This document shows, piece after piece, positions 23,194 to 32,972 of a DNA stretch of 64,000 bases (position 1 is its first letter; every line of letters starts with the position of its first letter). Source of the DNA: Chrysemys picta bellii (Eukaryota; Chordata; Testudines; Emydidae); NCBI RefSeq assembly GCF_011386835.1, contig NC_088800.1, positions 53,411,439 through 53,475,438 of the forward strand, written 5' to 3'. The translations under genes were made by a program, and so were the position numbers. Under the pieces are notes generated by a model, which was not told the DNA's origin, searched no databases, and worked only from the letters and a program-made list of their open reading frames with translations.

Positions 23194-24108
23194 TTGCAGG
23201 TGTCAGTTCCTCTTATACTTGAATATTTCCTATCCCTAAAACAGCAGGGCTTGGCGATATCTTCGGTCAGGGTTCACCTGGCCGCTATATCAGCGTTCCA
23301 CCCAGGAGAACACACTTCCTCGGTCTTCTCTAACCCGATGGTCGTCAGATTCCTCAAGGGCTTAGACCGACTGTACCCACAGCAACGCCAGCCCGTTCTG
23401 ACGTGGGATCTCAACCTGGTTCTCTCAACGCTCACAGGGCCCCCGTTCGAGCCATTGGCTACCTGTTCACTCCTCTACCTATCTTGGAAGACAGCCTTCC
23501 TTGTAGCCATCACTTCAGCAAGGCGCATTTCTGAACTCAGGGCGCTTACGTCTGAGCCTCCATACACAGTTTTCCATAAGGACAAGGTGCAGCTTCGCCC
23601 CCACCCTGCCTTTCTTCCCAAGGTAGTTTCACCTTTTCATGTGAACCAAGATATATTTCTCCTGGTCTTCCATCCTAAGCCGCACGCTACCCGTCAAGAC
23701 CAGCGTATGCATTCCTTGGACGTGCGCAGGGCCCTGGCTTTCTATATTGAGCATACAAAGCCGTTTAGGAAGACGACACAACTCTTCGTTGCAGTGGCCG
23801 ACCGGATGAAAGGCTCACCGGTCTCCTCACAGTGCCTGCCCTCTTGGATCACGTCCTGCATTCGTGCTTGCTACGACCTGGCCGGTGTCCCGATGCCGCG
23901 CCTCACCGCCCACTCCACGAGGGCCCAAGCCTCCTCAACCGCCTTCCTGGCTCAGGTCCCGATCCAGGACATTTGTAAGGCGGCGGTTTGGTCATCGGTC
24001 CACACATTCGCCACTCACTATGCGCTGGTACAGCAATCCAGAGACGATGCTGCATTCGGATCAGCAGTTTTGCACACAGCGATGTCTCACTCCGACCCCA
24101 CCGCCTAG
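23194..24108 (+). CDS. DIRS tyrosine recombinase ORF
   Basis: An open frame of about 304 codons. It would join circular DIRS DNA to the genome by site-specific recombination. Catalytic residues can be read: Arg in SARRISEL (residues 110-111), the H-x-x-R box HSTR (240-243), Trp/His in WSSVH (266-270) and the nucleophile Tyr276 in FATHYALV. Order and spacing fit the phage-integrase (YR) fold. The open frame begins at a non-ATG codon and probably continues upstream as part of a larger protein, in a frame different from RNase H. It ends at TAG 24106-24108, just before the internal complementary region. It appears intact. Confidence 0.92.
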   Translation: MQVSVPLILEYFLSLKQQGLAISSVRVHLAAISAFHPGEHTSSVFSNPMVVRFLKGLDRLYPQQRQPVLTWDLNLVLSTLTGPPFEPLATCSLLYLSWKTAFLVAITSARRISELRALTSEPPYTVFHKDKVQLRPHPAFLPKVVSPFHVNQDIFLLVFHPKPHATRQDQRMHSLDVRRALAFYIEHTKPFRKTTQLFVAVADRMKGSPVSSQCLPSWITSCIRACYDLAGVPMPRLTAHSTRAQASSTAFLAQVPIQDICKAAVWSSVHTFATHYALVQQSRDDAAFGSAVLHTAMSHSDPTA

Positions 24109-24122
24109 GTAAGGCTTGGGAG

Positions 24123-24220
24123 TCACCTAATTGGAATCGATATGAGCAAGCACTCGAAGAAGAAAAGACGGTTACTCACCTTTGTAACTGTTGTTCTTCG
24201 AGATGTGTTGCTCATATCCA
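24123..24220 (+). repeat. DIRS internal complementary region (circle junction)
   Basis: The left half (AATTGGAATCGATATGAGCA ... CTCGAAGAAGAA) is the complement of the left terminus at 18271-18310. The right half (AAGACGGTTACTCACC, then TTCGAGATGTGTTGCTCATA) is the complement of the right terminus at 24425-24472. The junction of both termini in one place is diagnostic for DIRS elements, which replicate through a rolling-circle-like DNA intermediate. Confidence 0.93.
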
Positions 24221-24249
24221 TTGCAAACCTGCCCCCCTTCCCCACTGTC

Positions 24250-24442
24250 GGAGTAACCGGCAAGAAGGAACTGAGGGGGTGCTGGGTCGGCTGCGGTATA
24301 TATCCGGCGCCATGAAGGCGCCACGCCAGGGGGCTCCACAGCCGACCCACCGGATGTTACTAGGGTAGAAAATTCTCCGACGATCATGCACGCGGCGCGC
24401 GCACACCTAATTGGAATGGATATGAGCAACACATCTCTAAGA
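24250..24442 (-). repeat. Right inverted terminal repeat of DIRS
   Basis: Inverted copy of 18281-18475, with shared blocks GGCGCCATGAAGGCGCC, CTCCACAGCCGACCCACCGG and AATTCTCCGACGATCATGCA. It is followed by the right tip, ending CGTCTTTT at the gag junction. Confidence 0.92.
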
Positions 24443-24474
24443 ACAACAGTTACGAAGGTGAGTAACCGTCTTTT

Positions 24475-24610
24475 CAGCAGCCTTGTCCATCAGCAGGCGA
24501 TTAGTCTCTTGCTGCAGCCGCACTGCCTCCTGTTGGGCAGCTGCCTGGACATGGGTAGCCTCCTGCTGGGCCGCTGTAGCTTGTATCAGTGGCCGCACTA
24601 CGTCATCCAT
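24475..24610 (-). pseudogene. Gag N-terminus of second Gypsy provirus
   Basis: The ATG complement at 24610 opens MDDVVRPLIQATAAQQ, followed by a Gln/Ala-rich helical stretch ending MDKAA at the DIRS junction. The same protein resumes at 18266 with KTDQVKSL. Rejoining the flanks gives continuous coding with no bases duplicated, so the DIRS insertion site can be placed within a few bases. The run of A/T upstream (24615-24655) is the gag leader. Confidence 0.85.
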
Positions 24611-24711
24611 TGTGGTGAAAAAAAAATAAACCCTCTCCCTTTTTTTTTTTTTTTAAATCACCCTCCTTCTTCCACCGTGCTGTGCACCCCAAGATCCCCC
24701 CCTGACACCAG

Positions 24712-25377
24712 TCTGACAAAGTTCCTCCTCTAGCTTGGTGGGTCCTGCGCTTATTGGCCGATTTTCTTGCCTCAGAGATTCACCATGTGGGTTGGGGAAC
24801 AGCCCAGAGACCTTCCCCTCTGGAAGAACCCACAATCCAGGTCAATTGGGAGGTTTGGGGGGAACCCGGGCCCGCCCTCTACTCCGGGTTCCAGCCCAGG
24901 GCCCTGTGGACTGCAGCTGTCTATAGTGCCTCCTGTAACAGCTGCATGACAGCTAAAACTCCCTGAGCTACTTCCCCATGGCCTCCTCCAAACATTCTTT
25001 ATTCTCACCACAGGACCTTCCTCCTGGTGTCTGATAACGCTTGTGCTCCTCAGTCCTCCAGCAGCACACCCTCTCACTCTCAGCTCCTTGCGCCTCTTGC
25101 TCCCAGCTCCTCACACTCGCACCACAAACTGAAGTGAGCTCCTTTTTAAAACCCAGGTGCCCTGATTAGCCTGCCTTAATTGATTCTAGCAGCTTCTTCT
25201 TAATTGGCTCCAGGTGTCCTAATTAGCCTGCCTGCCTGAACTGGTTCTAGCAGGTTCCTGATTACTCTAGTGCAGCCCCTGCTCTGGTCACTCAGGGAAC
25301 AGAAAACTACTCATCCAGTGACCAGTATATTTGCCCTCTACCAGACTCCTGTACCCCACTGGTCTGGGTCTGTCACA
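24712..25377 (-). repeat. 5' LTR of second Gypsy provirus
   Basis: 666 bp, nearly the same as 13436-14046. The length difference is an extra segment near 25170-25235, where the phrase AATTAGCCTGCCT recurs. It is either a partial duplication in this copy or a deletion in the other. The first bases read TCTGACA, not TGTGACA. Confidence 0.9.
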
Positions 25378-25381
25378 CTAT

Positions 25382-26639
25382 ACTATGTTCATTTATACCA
25401 TGTTTAGTGGGGAAGAAATACATTTGGCTTGAAATCTGCCTGCTTCGAAAGCCTTATGGAAGATGGATGTAATTCTCACTGATTTGGGCAGATCCTACGT
25501 GGTTGGCATGCACATGGCCAAGTGAAGTATGTGTGTAAGTGGGACAGTATTTATAAGGAAATGTTTTACTTCTTGCTAATAGGGCAAGAGAAACATTCCA
25601 ATGACATCTATTTGTTGTTGTTATTGGATATTTATAGAGCACTCTGAATGTACCTGGCGCATTACAAAACACAAATATAAGGTACATGTTCAGAAGAGAT
25701 GACAATCTAATATAGCAAATAATGAGACTAGTTCAACATATGCCAGAAGACCTGGACACATTATTAGTGAGAAGAGGCAGTTTTGTAAGTCTTAGATAAC
25801 ATGGATACATGTTTACTATACATTTCTATAGAATATCTACTTTGTTGCTGTAAAAATCATTAATATGGTTATAGTTTAAGGAGTAGATCATGTCAGTATA
25901 TAGGAACAAACACATACCATATAGGACAGGAAACTGAGGAGTTTTCCCCAGATCTTTTCCTCTCAGTGGGGGTTGCCCTCCTCTGAAGCAGACAGGGATT
26001 TCAGTCCCCAGACTCTGCGGATCCCCTGGGGCCATTCAGAGTTGGAGTCCAGGTTCTGAAGGAACAGTCTAATGTAATAATTGGCATTAACACAACATAG
26101 TTGTTCCACAGTTTATACTGCTATTTTAATTAGTTGCAATCAGCTTGTAGAAGAAAACCATGTGCTATAGCTTGCCTGCAGTTTTTCAATGTCTTCCCTG
26201 CTCACTGGATAAACTGACTATGGAGCTTAAATACTTGAGCCTGCTTTTACTGTTAATTGAGATATTCAGTCAGTCATTCATGGCTGCTCAAGGAGGGCAA
26301 GGCCAGATCCTTTGCTAGAGAACTGTCACCACCACGACTGCATAGAAAATGTGCCTGTTGTCCTGTATGAAATTATCTCCTATTGAAGACTATAGCATTG
26401 TATTCTCTAATGTATTTTAAAGAGCATTCAGTTCTATTATGTTTTATCATGTCTTTTCATTTCTCTCCTGTCATATTTCAGAAGTACTGAGTTGTATGAA
26501 AATGGCTAGGATAATATGAAAGGCGCATTTCAGATTAGCATGGCCTCTTTTCTACTGAACTAAAAAATGTACAAATACATATACATGGTACACATTACTT
26601 TTATTAGCGTACTTGTAAGCATTTGGAACTATGGCCAAA
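25382..26639. other. Non-coding DNA with one old repeat
   Basis: 25605-25715 reads TTGTTGTTATTGGATATTTA, AGAGCACTCTGAATGTACC and GCGCATTACAAAACACAAAT. The phrase pattern recurs in vertebrate genomes as an old interspersed repeat, but I cannot name the family. The rest has no coding or RNA-gene signal. Confidence 0.45.
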
Positions 26640-27590
26640 ATTAAGAGGGGGTGTAGACGTCCGGGGTGGGGCTCGTCCCTCGCAGGGGCGAGTGGGAGCC
26701 AGGCCGCCTCACTCCACGAGGCTAGGGAACAGATCAGTCTCTCAGGTCCAAGCCCTAAGCCGGGGCGGGGTCGCGAGCAATCAGTAGTCTTGGGCTCAGT
26801 CCCTCAGGCAGGGGCTGAGCAAACAAACAGTTCAGGGCTCAGGCCCTCAGGCAGGGGCTGAGCAAACAAACAGTTAGTTCAGGGCTCAGGCCCTCAGGCA
26901 GGGGCTGAGCAAATAAACGTTAGTTCAGGGCTCAGGCCCTCAGGCAGGGGCTGAGCAAATAAACGTTAGTTCAGGGCTCAGGCCCTCAGGCAGGGGAGGA
27001 GGAGAGACTGCCACCCGGCGTGGGGTGGCAGGGGGGAACACAGGCCCACCCACTCCACTGTGTTCCAACCCGGGGCCCTGTCAGCAGCAATCCGTCTGCT
27101 GCTGGGTCAGTGGGGATCCTGACCGCAACACACTGACATAGGTTCGGGGTCTGCTATCCCCGGGCCACTTCCCATCTCCTCCTCCATGGGTACCTGCACG
27201 TCCTTAACCTCGTCCGCCGTGTCCCAGATCATGGGCTCCTCAGGGCAGAGAGCGCTGGGTAGATTGGGCGGCTCCTCCGGACCCTCGGTGAGGGGAAGCT
27301 CAGTCCGCTCCTCTGGATACCGGGCTCAGGGCAGGCTCGGCCAGTCTTCCTCAGGATACCGGGCTCGGGACAGGCACGGCCAGTCCTCCTCAGGATACCG
27401 GGCTCGGGGCAGGCTCGGCCCAGCAGGAGCTCGGGCACCAGCGTCTGTCCTCTCCCGCGGTCGGGCCTCAACTGAGCGCTGGGGCCGGGCCTTTATACTT
27501 CCTGTCCCGCCCCTTGACTTCCGGGGGGGCGGAGACAGGTGGCGGTGACTCCGCCCACTCCGGCAGCTGTTCTGGCTCATCACTCACAGG
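26640..27590 (-). repeat. GC-rich LTR-like region with two tandem-repeat arrays
   Basis: About five tandem units of 45-48 bp run from 26790 to 26995 (unit phrase CAGGGCTCAGGCCCTCAGGC). Three units of about 39 bp run from 27305 to 27425 (phrase GGATACCGGGCTCGGG). On the minus strand GTATAAAGGCCCGGCCCC (near 27485-27500), preceded by GC-box-like motifs, looks like a TATA promoter. The phrase GGGCGAGTGGGAGCCAGGCC occurs at both ends (26687 and 27590), about 900 bp apart. I read this as a retroelement LTR or promoter unit, but no TG...CA boundary or target duplication was found. Confidence 0.4.
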
Positions 27591-29440
27591 GGCGAGTGGG
27601 AGCCAGGCCTCCTCACTACAGGGTGCTGGAGCTCTGTGTGCTCCCTTCTCCCTCCGTTCCTTTCTGGCCCTTTCCTGCCGCTGCTATTGCTGCTGTTGCT
27701 GCTGCTGCTGCGTGAGTGAGTGAGTGCGGAGGGGGGGGCCTCGCCGGCCTGCCCCCCCCGCCTCGCCTCCGGAGGGAAAGCACCGGCCCCCCAACACCAA
27801 CATCAACACCATCTGGGGACCCACCTGCCTGCTTGCTTGCCTGCCTGGCCGGCTGCCCGGCCGGCTGACTGCCGCTCGCTGCTGCTGTTGGTCCTGTGTG
27901 GGAGCCGCTACCTCCGTCGCGGAGTGCGAAGAGACTGCGTTCCTGGTTCGAGAGATTGTGGAGGGGGTTGTTTGAGAACTGTGTTTCGAGTGACTTTGCC
28001 ATCTTTGCTCCTGGGGTGGTGGTGCCTCCGGTCGCGTTCGGAGTGTGGACGGTACTGAGCCTCTCGCTCGTAATTCCTCAGACTGGAAGCCATCGCTTGC
28101 CAGGAAGATCCGAGGTCGACTTGGGATCCTGCTGTCCCGTCCCCCGTAGCGGACTGTTGAAGGGGGCGGTGCCCTCCCCCCCTTCGTCCATCTGCTCCCC
28201 CTCTGCCACCACCCCCACCGCCGACAGCCGCCGACAACTCCTCCACCGCCCCGCGTGCCATTTGGACCTGCTTTTTTGCCCCTCGGCGGGGCTGTTTGCC
28301 TCCCCGCCTCTTCCACCGTCCGGGACTGTTTATCTGCAGCAGTGAACGGCAGAGCCTACGCTTCACGTGCGCTGTGGGTGCACCGTTTCCCTCGCCCTGG
28401 ACTTCTCCTGCCCCCCCAACTGCGTTTAGCTGGTGGGGTCCCCTCCCTGTAGCCCCCCCCGTATTAGTTGGCCCTACCCTACCCCCCCTCCTTTTGAGCC
28501 CCTTCGGTTTGTTTTTTTTGGTGCCCATTCCCCCCCCCCCTCGGTTCCCAGCCTGCTGGCTGCGTTCTCGGCCCTGTCCTTGGGCTGCGGGTGGCTGGAG
28601 TTTTTTTTTTTTTTTTTCCTCCTACCCCCTTGGGCTGCAGCTGGCTGGACATTCCACTCTGTTTCTGAGCCGCTGCTCTGGTGCACCCGCCCCCCCTCCC
28701 CGCGCGCGCTTGTGCCCCCGTTTTGTTGTCCCCCTTCGCACTGTTCACGTCCCCCCCCCTTTTACTGTTGTTGTGGTTCCTCCCCCCCCAGTGTAGCCGG
28801 AGGAGCCGGCTTTCTTTCTGGCACCTGTGCCCCCCCCTCCTTTTTCGCCCCTGTGTGACCGTCCGGGGGAAGCGCGGCGCCCGCAGGCTCTCTCCCTCCC
28901 CTCTGATGAGGAGGGAGATCAGGCCCCCCGAAAGATGCCGCGGGGGGCCGACGTTGTTGGTTCTGTTTCCGCGCCCCCAGACGGTGCCCAGCAGGAGGCG
29001 CCGGCCATGGAGACCGTGGATGCCGTGGCAGCGGCTGGGGAAACTCCTGTCCCCTTTGTTGAGCCCACACCTGAGGAGGCTTCCGTAGCGATTCTCCCGG
29101 CCCTTGCTCCGTCCGTGCCCCCCGCCGCCGCCGCCGATGCCGGGGCGGCCTTTGTCTCCGTGACTGGCGGGGAGATCGCCGGGACCGAGGGGACCGCTTT
29201 CGCCTCCATCTTCGATGAGATCGAGGCCCTGGGTCTGACCCCGGTTACCCAGGGGGAGGACGACCCTCCGCCAGCGGGCCCCGATCCGGGTGCTGGCTTA
29301 GTCCCGCCCCCCCCCCCCCTCCTGCTCCCAGTTCCTCGCCCCACTCTGCCGCCCCCGACTTAGTCCTGGGAGAACCCTTAGCCCTACCTGCCAGCCCGGC
29401 CGCGACTACTTTGTCATTTTGTTCCTTCTAGGCATAGTCC
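27591..29440 (+). other. CpG-rich block with CTG repeat and Ala/Pro-rich ORF
   Basis: Contains an imperfect CTG microsatellite (27677-27712), GTGAGTGAGTGAGTG, and long C-rich and T-rich runs (28455-28600), with very high CpG content. An open frame at 28827-29363 (178 codons) is rich in Ala, Pro, Glu and Asp. Its N-terminal part includes LPSDEEGDQAPRKMPRG and its C-terminal part ASIFDEIEALGLTPVTQGED. I do not recognise the family. It could be the 5' part of a LINE (5' UTR and ORF1) or a host CpG island with a first exon. A TTTTGTTCCTTCTAG acceptor-like sequence lies near 29416-29430. Confidence 0.35.
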
Positions 29441-29599
29441 AGATCATGAAAGGTAATTGTGTTCTAGTTCATGTGGAACAGCTGAGAATAGGGAAACCAC
29501 AGCTTCCCAAAGTAATAGATTATGGTAGTACAGTAAGAATTATCCTTATATGACAGTTTACACTTGAGAGGTATGGCAATAGCCTGATTCATTTATATG

Positions 29600-29870
29600 C
29601 AGTGTTGTTGTAGCCATGTTGGTCCCAGGATATACCTATCCATCTCATAGAGCTGGAAAGGACCCTGAAAAGTCATTGAGTCCAGCCCCCTGCCTTCACT
29701 AGCAGGACCAAGAACTGATTTTTGCCCCAGATCCCTAAGTGGCCCCCTTAAGGATTGAACTCACAACCCTGGGTTTAGCAGGCCAGTGCTCAAACCACTA
29801 AGCTATCACTACCCCCATATTAGAGCGAGATTGATATTACCTCACCCACCTTGTCTCTGATTCATTTATA
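29600..29870. repeat. Old interspersed repeat split by a SINE
   Basis: GTTGTTGTAGCCATGTTGGT (near 29603) and, beyond the SINE, a stretch starting TTAGAGCGAGATTGATATTA and running through CTCACCCACCTTGTCTCTGA join to give a phrase common in turtle DNA (TTGGTCCCAGGATATTAGAG). The SINE sits between 29635 and 29823 with a short ATAT-like duplication. The outer family is not named here. Confidence 0.6.
29635..29823 (-). mobile_element. tRNA-derived SINE with CR1-like tail (turtle Cry/PolIII type)
   Basis: On the minus strand it begins GGGGGTAGTGATAGCTTAGT with an A-box (TAGCTTAGTGGTTTGAGCA) and a B-box (GGTTGTGAGTTCAATCC), so a tRNA-like RNA polymerase III promoter is visible. The body continues to a 3' tail (GGGCTGGACTCAATGACTTT, CAGGGTCCTTTCCAGC) that copies a CR1 LINE 3' end. 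The tail explains mobilisation by the CR1 reverse transcriptase. This SINE type is characteristic of cryptodiran turtles and is a main reason for the organism call. Confidence 0.85.
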
Positions 29871-29967
29871 GTTTTGGGGTTGTTTTAAAAAAGTCTCTAG
29901 TACAGACTGTGAACATTCTCTATTCATTCCAAACTTGATTAGTTAAAAGCCTCAGTGCAGGCTGGGG

Positions 29968-30454
29968 GCGGGGGCATACGTGCTGACTCCATAGGTGCTC
30001 CGGGGCAGGAGCACCCACGGGGAAAGATTAGTGGGTGCTTTGCACCCACTGGCAGTCAAGCAAACCTCACCCCCCGCCCCACCTCCTCCCCCTCCCCTGA
30101 GCGTGCCACGTCCCCATTCCTCTGCCTACTTCCCAGCGCTTTCCCCCCGGCCGCCGCCAAACAGCTGTTTGGCAGTGTTAGCACGCTCCGGGAGGGAGGG
30201 AGAGGAGTGGGAACGTGGCGCACTCAGGGGAGGAGGCGGGGCCGGGGAGGGGATTTGGGGAAGGGGCTGGAATAGGGGCAGGGAGGGGGTGGGGTTGGGG
30301 CGGGGACTTTGGGGAAGGGGTTGGAATGGAGGCAGGGTAGGGGTGGGAAGAGGCAGGGCAGGGACAGGGCCTCATGGAAGGGGTGGAGTGGGGCGGAGCC
30401 GGGGGCAGAAGGGGGTTGAGTACCCATGGGAAAGAGGGGAAGTCAGCGCCTATG
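29968..30454. mobile_element. Non-autonomous element with 8-bp duplication (hAT-like)
   Basis: Flanked by GGCTGGGG at 29960-29967 and 30455-30462. Ends are imperfect inverted copies (GTGCTGACTCCATAGGTGCT on the left, AGTCAGCGCCTATG on the right). The centre has GGGGAAGGGG/TGGAATRGGGGC-type purine-rich short repeats. A relative is at 52613-53002, also with an 8-bp duplication. No coding capacity. Confidence 0.7.
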
Positions 30455-30462
30455 GGCTGGGG

Positions 30463-31200
30463 CACACCCAAAACTGTCAGACAATCAGAAATTATTGGGA
30501 ATGCCACTTCTGCACACCTTGAAGTTTACATAAAGAGCCTCCCAGCCCAGAGTGTAGATTTTGGCTGGTTCCCCGGAGTAAGGATTTCCTTAAACTCAGC
30601 CCACAGTCTCAACAGGACTGACTCCATTCTGGCTAACTCTTTCCCGTCATCCCAAAAGGGGCTGTATTCCACTGATGCTGTTTGTTTTCTAGCTGGTGCT
30701 AGAGAATTATAGAATTCTTATTCCTCAGAAAGGAAAACTGTAAGAAAAAGAAAGGAAGAAATGTATTGAAGGAAACTGAGGGGCATGAAAACAAGCATAT
30801 GCAATGAGAGTGCTGACTCTGCTGGGGAACTTTGACTGCAAAATACAAAATGTGTGTGTTTCTCTGAAGTGATTAGTATTTCAGGTACTTTGGAACATAC
30901 TGTAGAGTTTGCTAGAGGAGGGATTGAAGTATATTGAACTGTAGACAAATGCTGAAAGCCCAACCCCACATAGCAACTCAATGGCAAGCCCTAAAAGGCA
31001 GCTGTTATGAGCAGCTCACATTACTTTTGTTTTTACTTTCAAAACTCCTGTGCTCTAACTTTTGTTGCCTCGGTGACTCTGGGAGTACAGCTGGGAGATG
31101 GCTAACCATAGAAAGGTGGCTAGGAACAGTAGGACAAATCTGATGATTGTGTGTGTGGGTGGCCAGGGGATTCTGGGACTTGGGCTAGTCTGCTCTGACA
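30463..31200. other. Non-coding DNA, no gene supported
   Basis: An 89-codon minus-strand frame (30718-30987) has no recognisable domain. No repeat family identified. Confidence 0.4.
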
Positions 31201-31204
31201 ACAC

Positions 31205-31444
31205 TAAAGCGCTGCCATGGCAGCGCTTTAATATACTTTGTGTGGTCCCGGCGCAGCTCTAACGAGGCTCAACCACCTCAACGAGGGTTATAGCTCCCAG
31301 CGCTGGGAGCACAGCTCGCAATGCTGAGACACTGTTTACACTGGCACTTTACAGCACTGCAACTTGCTGCGCTGGGGTGGGGGGTTCCACACCCCTGAGC
31401 GAGAAAGTTGCAGTGCTGTTAATTGTCAGTGTAGACAAGCCCTT
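31205..31444. mobile_element. Harbinger-like MITE remnant
   Basis: The right end AGTGTAGACAAGCCC followed by TTA matches the terminus of the MITE at 11584-11868. Inside are perfect short palindromes: AAAGCGCTGCCATGGCAGCGCTTT (31210-31233) and CTCCCAGCGCTGGGAG (31291-31306). The left terminus is not clear, so it may be truncated. Confidence 0.55.
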
Positions 31445-32300
31445 AGTGAGGGATGTGCCCTGTCTGACTATATGATGCACAATAAATTTAAGGAAATGTG
31501 TTCAGTGAAGAAGAAAACAGATGTCTCCTAATTAAATCATGTTATAATAACAAAACTTCAACCCATTCGAAAAGATGAGTATGGAGCATTTTAGTAGTAT
31601 TGTTTCAGAATTTTAAGAGCTCAAGATACTTATTCCAAAAGCAGCCTCTGAAACTGCAGGTTTCCTTGCACAGAATCTCAGATTTACTCATGCCATATTG
31701 GTGCAGTAGTTAGCCTTTTTGCACATGTGTGGGTGCAGGCCAGGCAGCCAAAGGCATAACAGCTGGATTTGCAGGTGTGTAGGCAAGGATTTGCACACAC
31801 CAAAACATAGGCATGAAAACTGGCACTCCACAAAGGTGGAGCCCCTGTTGATATTGCTCAAAGATTTCACTAGTTTAAATTTTTGGCAAGGTCAGTACCT
31901 GGCTGTTTTTTTCCTGTCACACAGAGTGTATTGTGCTCAGTTCAGACTTTGCGCCATGACCTTTATTCTCTTGCTATAGCCCTGGGGCGCATAATGCCCA
32001 CCTAGGCTTTGCAGTGTTACATTCACGATTCCAAGTAATCATTAGCAGCTTTCTGGATGTCCATGGAGCCATTGTCCTCTCTCCATTAGCTCTCCTAGTC
32101 ATAATGCTTTCTAAAAACTCTGAGAACTGAACAGTTCCATATGGCTGTTTCCATGGGCATCTGAAACATACTATGGATTAAGCGGGATTTGGTTCTTTTT
32201 GTAGGAAAGCAAAGCAGAAGGGTGCAAGGATCCCTGACTTGTGCTTCCTGGCCAAGAGAACAGTTGCAGTTTCTGTGTTCTCCTTATTTTAGGGGATTAT
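31445..32300. other. Non-coding DNA, no gene seen
   Basis: No coding, RNA or repeat signal that I can support. Confidence 0.45.
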
Positions 32301-32972
32301 TTCTTCTTCTTTGAATGTTTGTTTGCTCATGTTGATTCCATTCTAGGTGTACGCGTGCCCACGTACACAGTTGTCGGAGATTTCTGCCTTAGCGGTATCC
32401 ATAGGGCCAGCTGTGGTGCCCCCTGGAGTGGCACTCCCATGCAGCAGTATATCAGGCACCGCTGTGTTACCTAGCAGCTCTGTGTTCTTGGGGAACCAGG
32501 GCCCAGTACCCAGTCTGTCTGACTCACGAAATACCTCCTCCCAACCCCCGCAAAAACCAAAACTGATCAGAAGAAAGACTTACAAAAAGCAGTGAAAAGG
32601 TGGTGGGAGACACACCTAAACCCGTGGGACAAGGGTGACAAGAATAAGGAAACCTACCTAGCCTCATTTGCATCAAAAATGGGACAGGGAGGCATCTCCA
32701 TTAGCATACAGAATGGAGAACAGAGATTCCAAGACAAGAATCGCACAGAACTCTGGGACCAGAAAAGCAGGAAGCACTGCATGATGGGGGATCTCTGTTC
32801 CAGATGTTAATGAACCCATGCCTGCACACACCCAGTGCAGTAGTTATCAGACCAATTCTAGTAATAAATCCTTTATTGGTATCCAAAATAGTGAAGCTCC
32901 CTAATTGAACTGTGAGCTCCCTCCAAGGAACACCACCCATAGCCAGAAATGATCAGTTCCTATTGTCTAGCC

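Larger units (their letters stand above)
18267..24474 (+). mobile_element. DIRS-type tyrosine-recombinase retrotransposon
   Basis: The element is about 6.2 kb, inserted in the gag gene of a Gypsy provirus in the opposite orientation. It has inverted terminal repeats (18281-18475 and 24250-24442), an internal complementary region (24123-24220) joining copies of both termini, and the DIRS gene order gag, RT, RNase H, methyltransferase-like segment and tyrosine recombinase. It has no protease, no DDE integrase and no target-site duplication, as expected. Gag is frameshifted, RT has in-frame stops, and the recombinase frame is open. Confidence 0.95.
13436..25377 (-). mobile_element. Second Gmr1-like Gypsy provirus, split by a DIRS element
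   Basis: Both LTRs are present and the flanks share CTAT (13432-13435 and 25378-25381), a 4-bp duplication. On the minus strand the order is 5' LTR, gag, protease, integrase, RT, RNase H, purine tract (complement of 14047-14062) and 3' LTR. Integrase again precedes RT. A DIRS element (18267-24474) sits inside gag. Without it the provirus is about 5.7 kb, near full length. A TGG-initiated primer-binding-site candidate is next to the 5' LTR (complement of about 24693-24710). Pol is broken by a few stops and frameshifts. Confidence 0.92.

Noticed and set aside
26750..27000. CRISPR-like direct repeats
   Set aside because: The units are contiguous with no spacers, and the sequence is vertebrate; it is a tandem array.
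27684..28858. Several long minus- and plus-strand frames (up to 210 codons) in the GC-rich block
   Set aside because: Composition-driven: GC-rich DNA lacks stop codons, and the translations are low complexity (Gly, Pro, Arg runs).
29780..29823. A possible tRNA gene on the minus strand
   Set aside because: Only the A and B boxes resemble a tRNA; the sequence passes into a CR1-like tail, so it is a SINE head.
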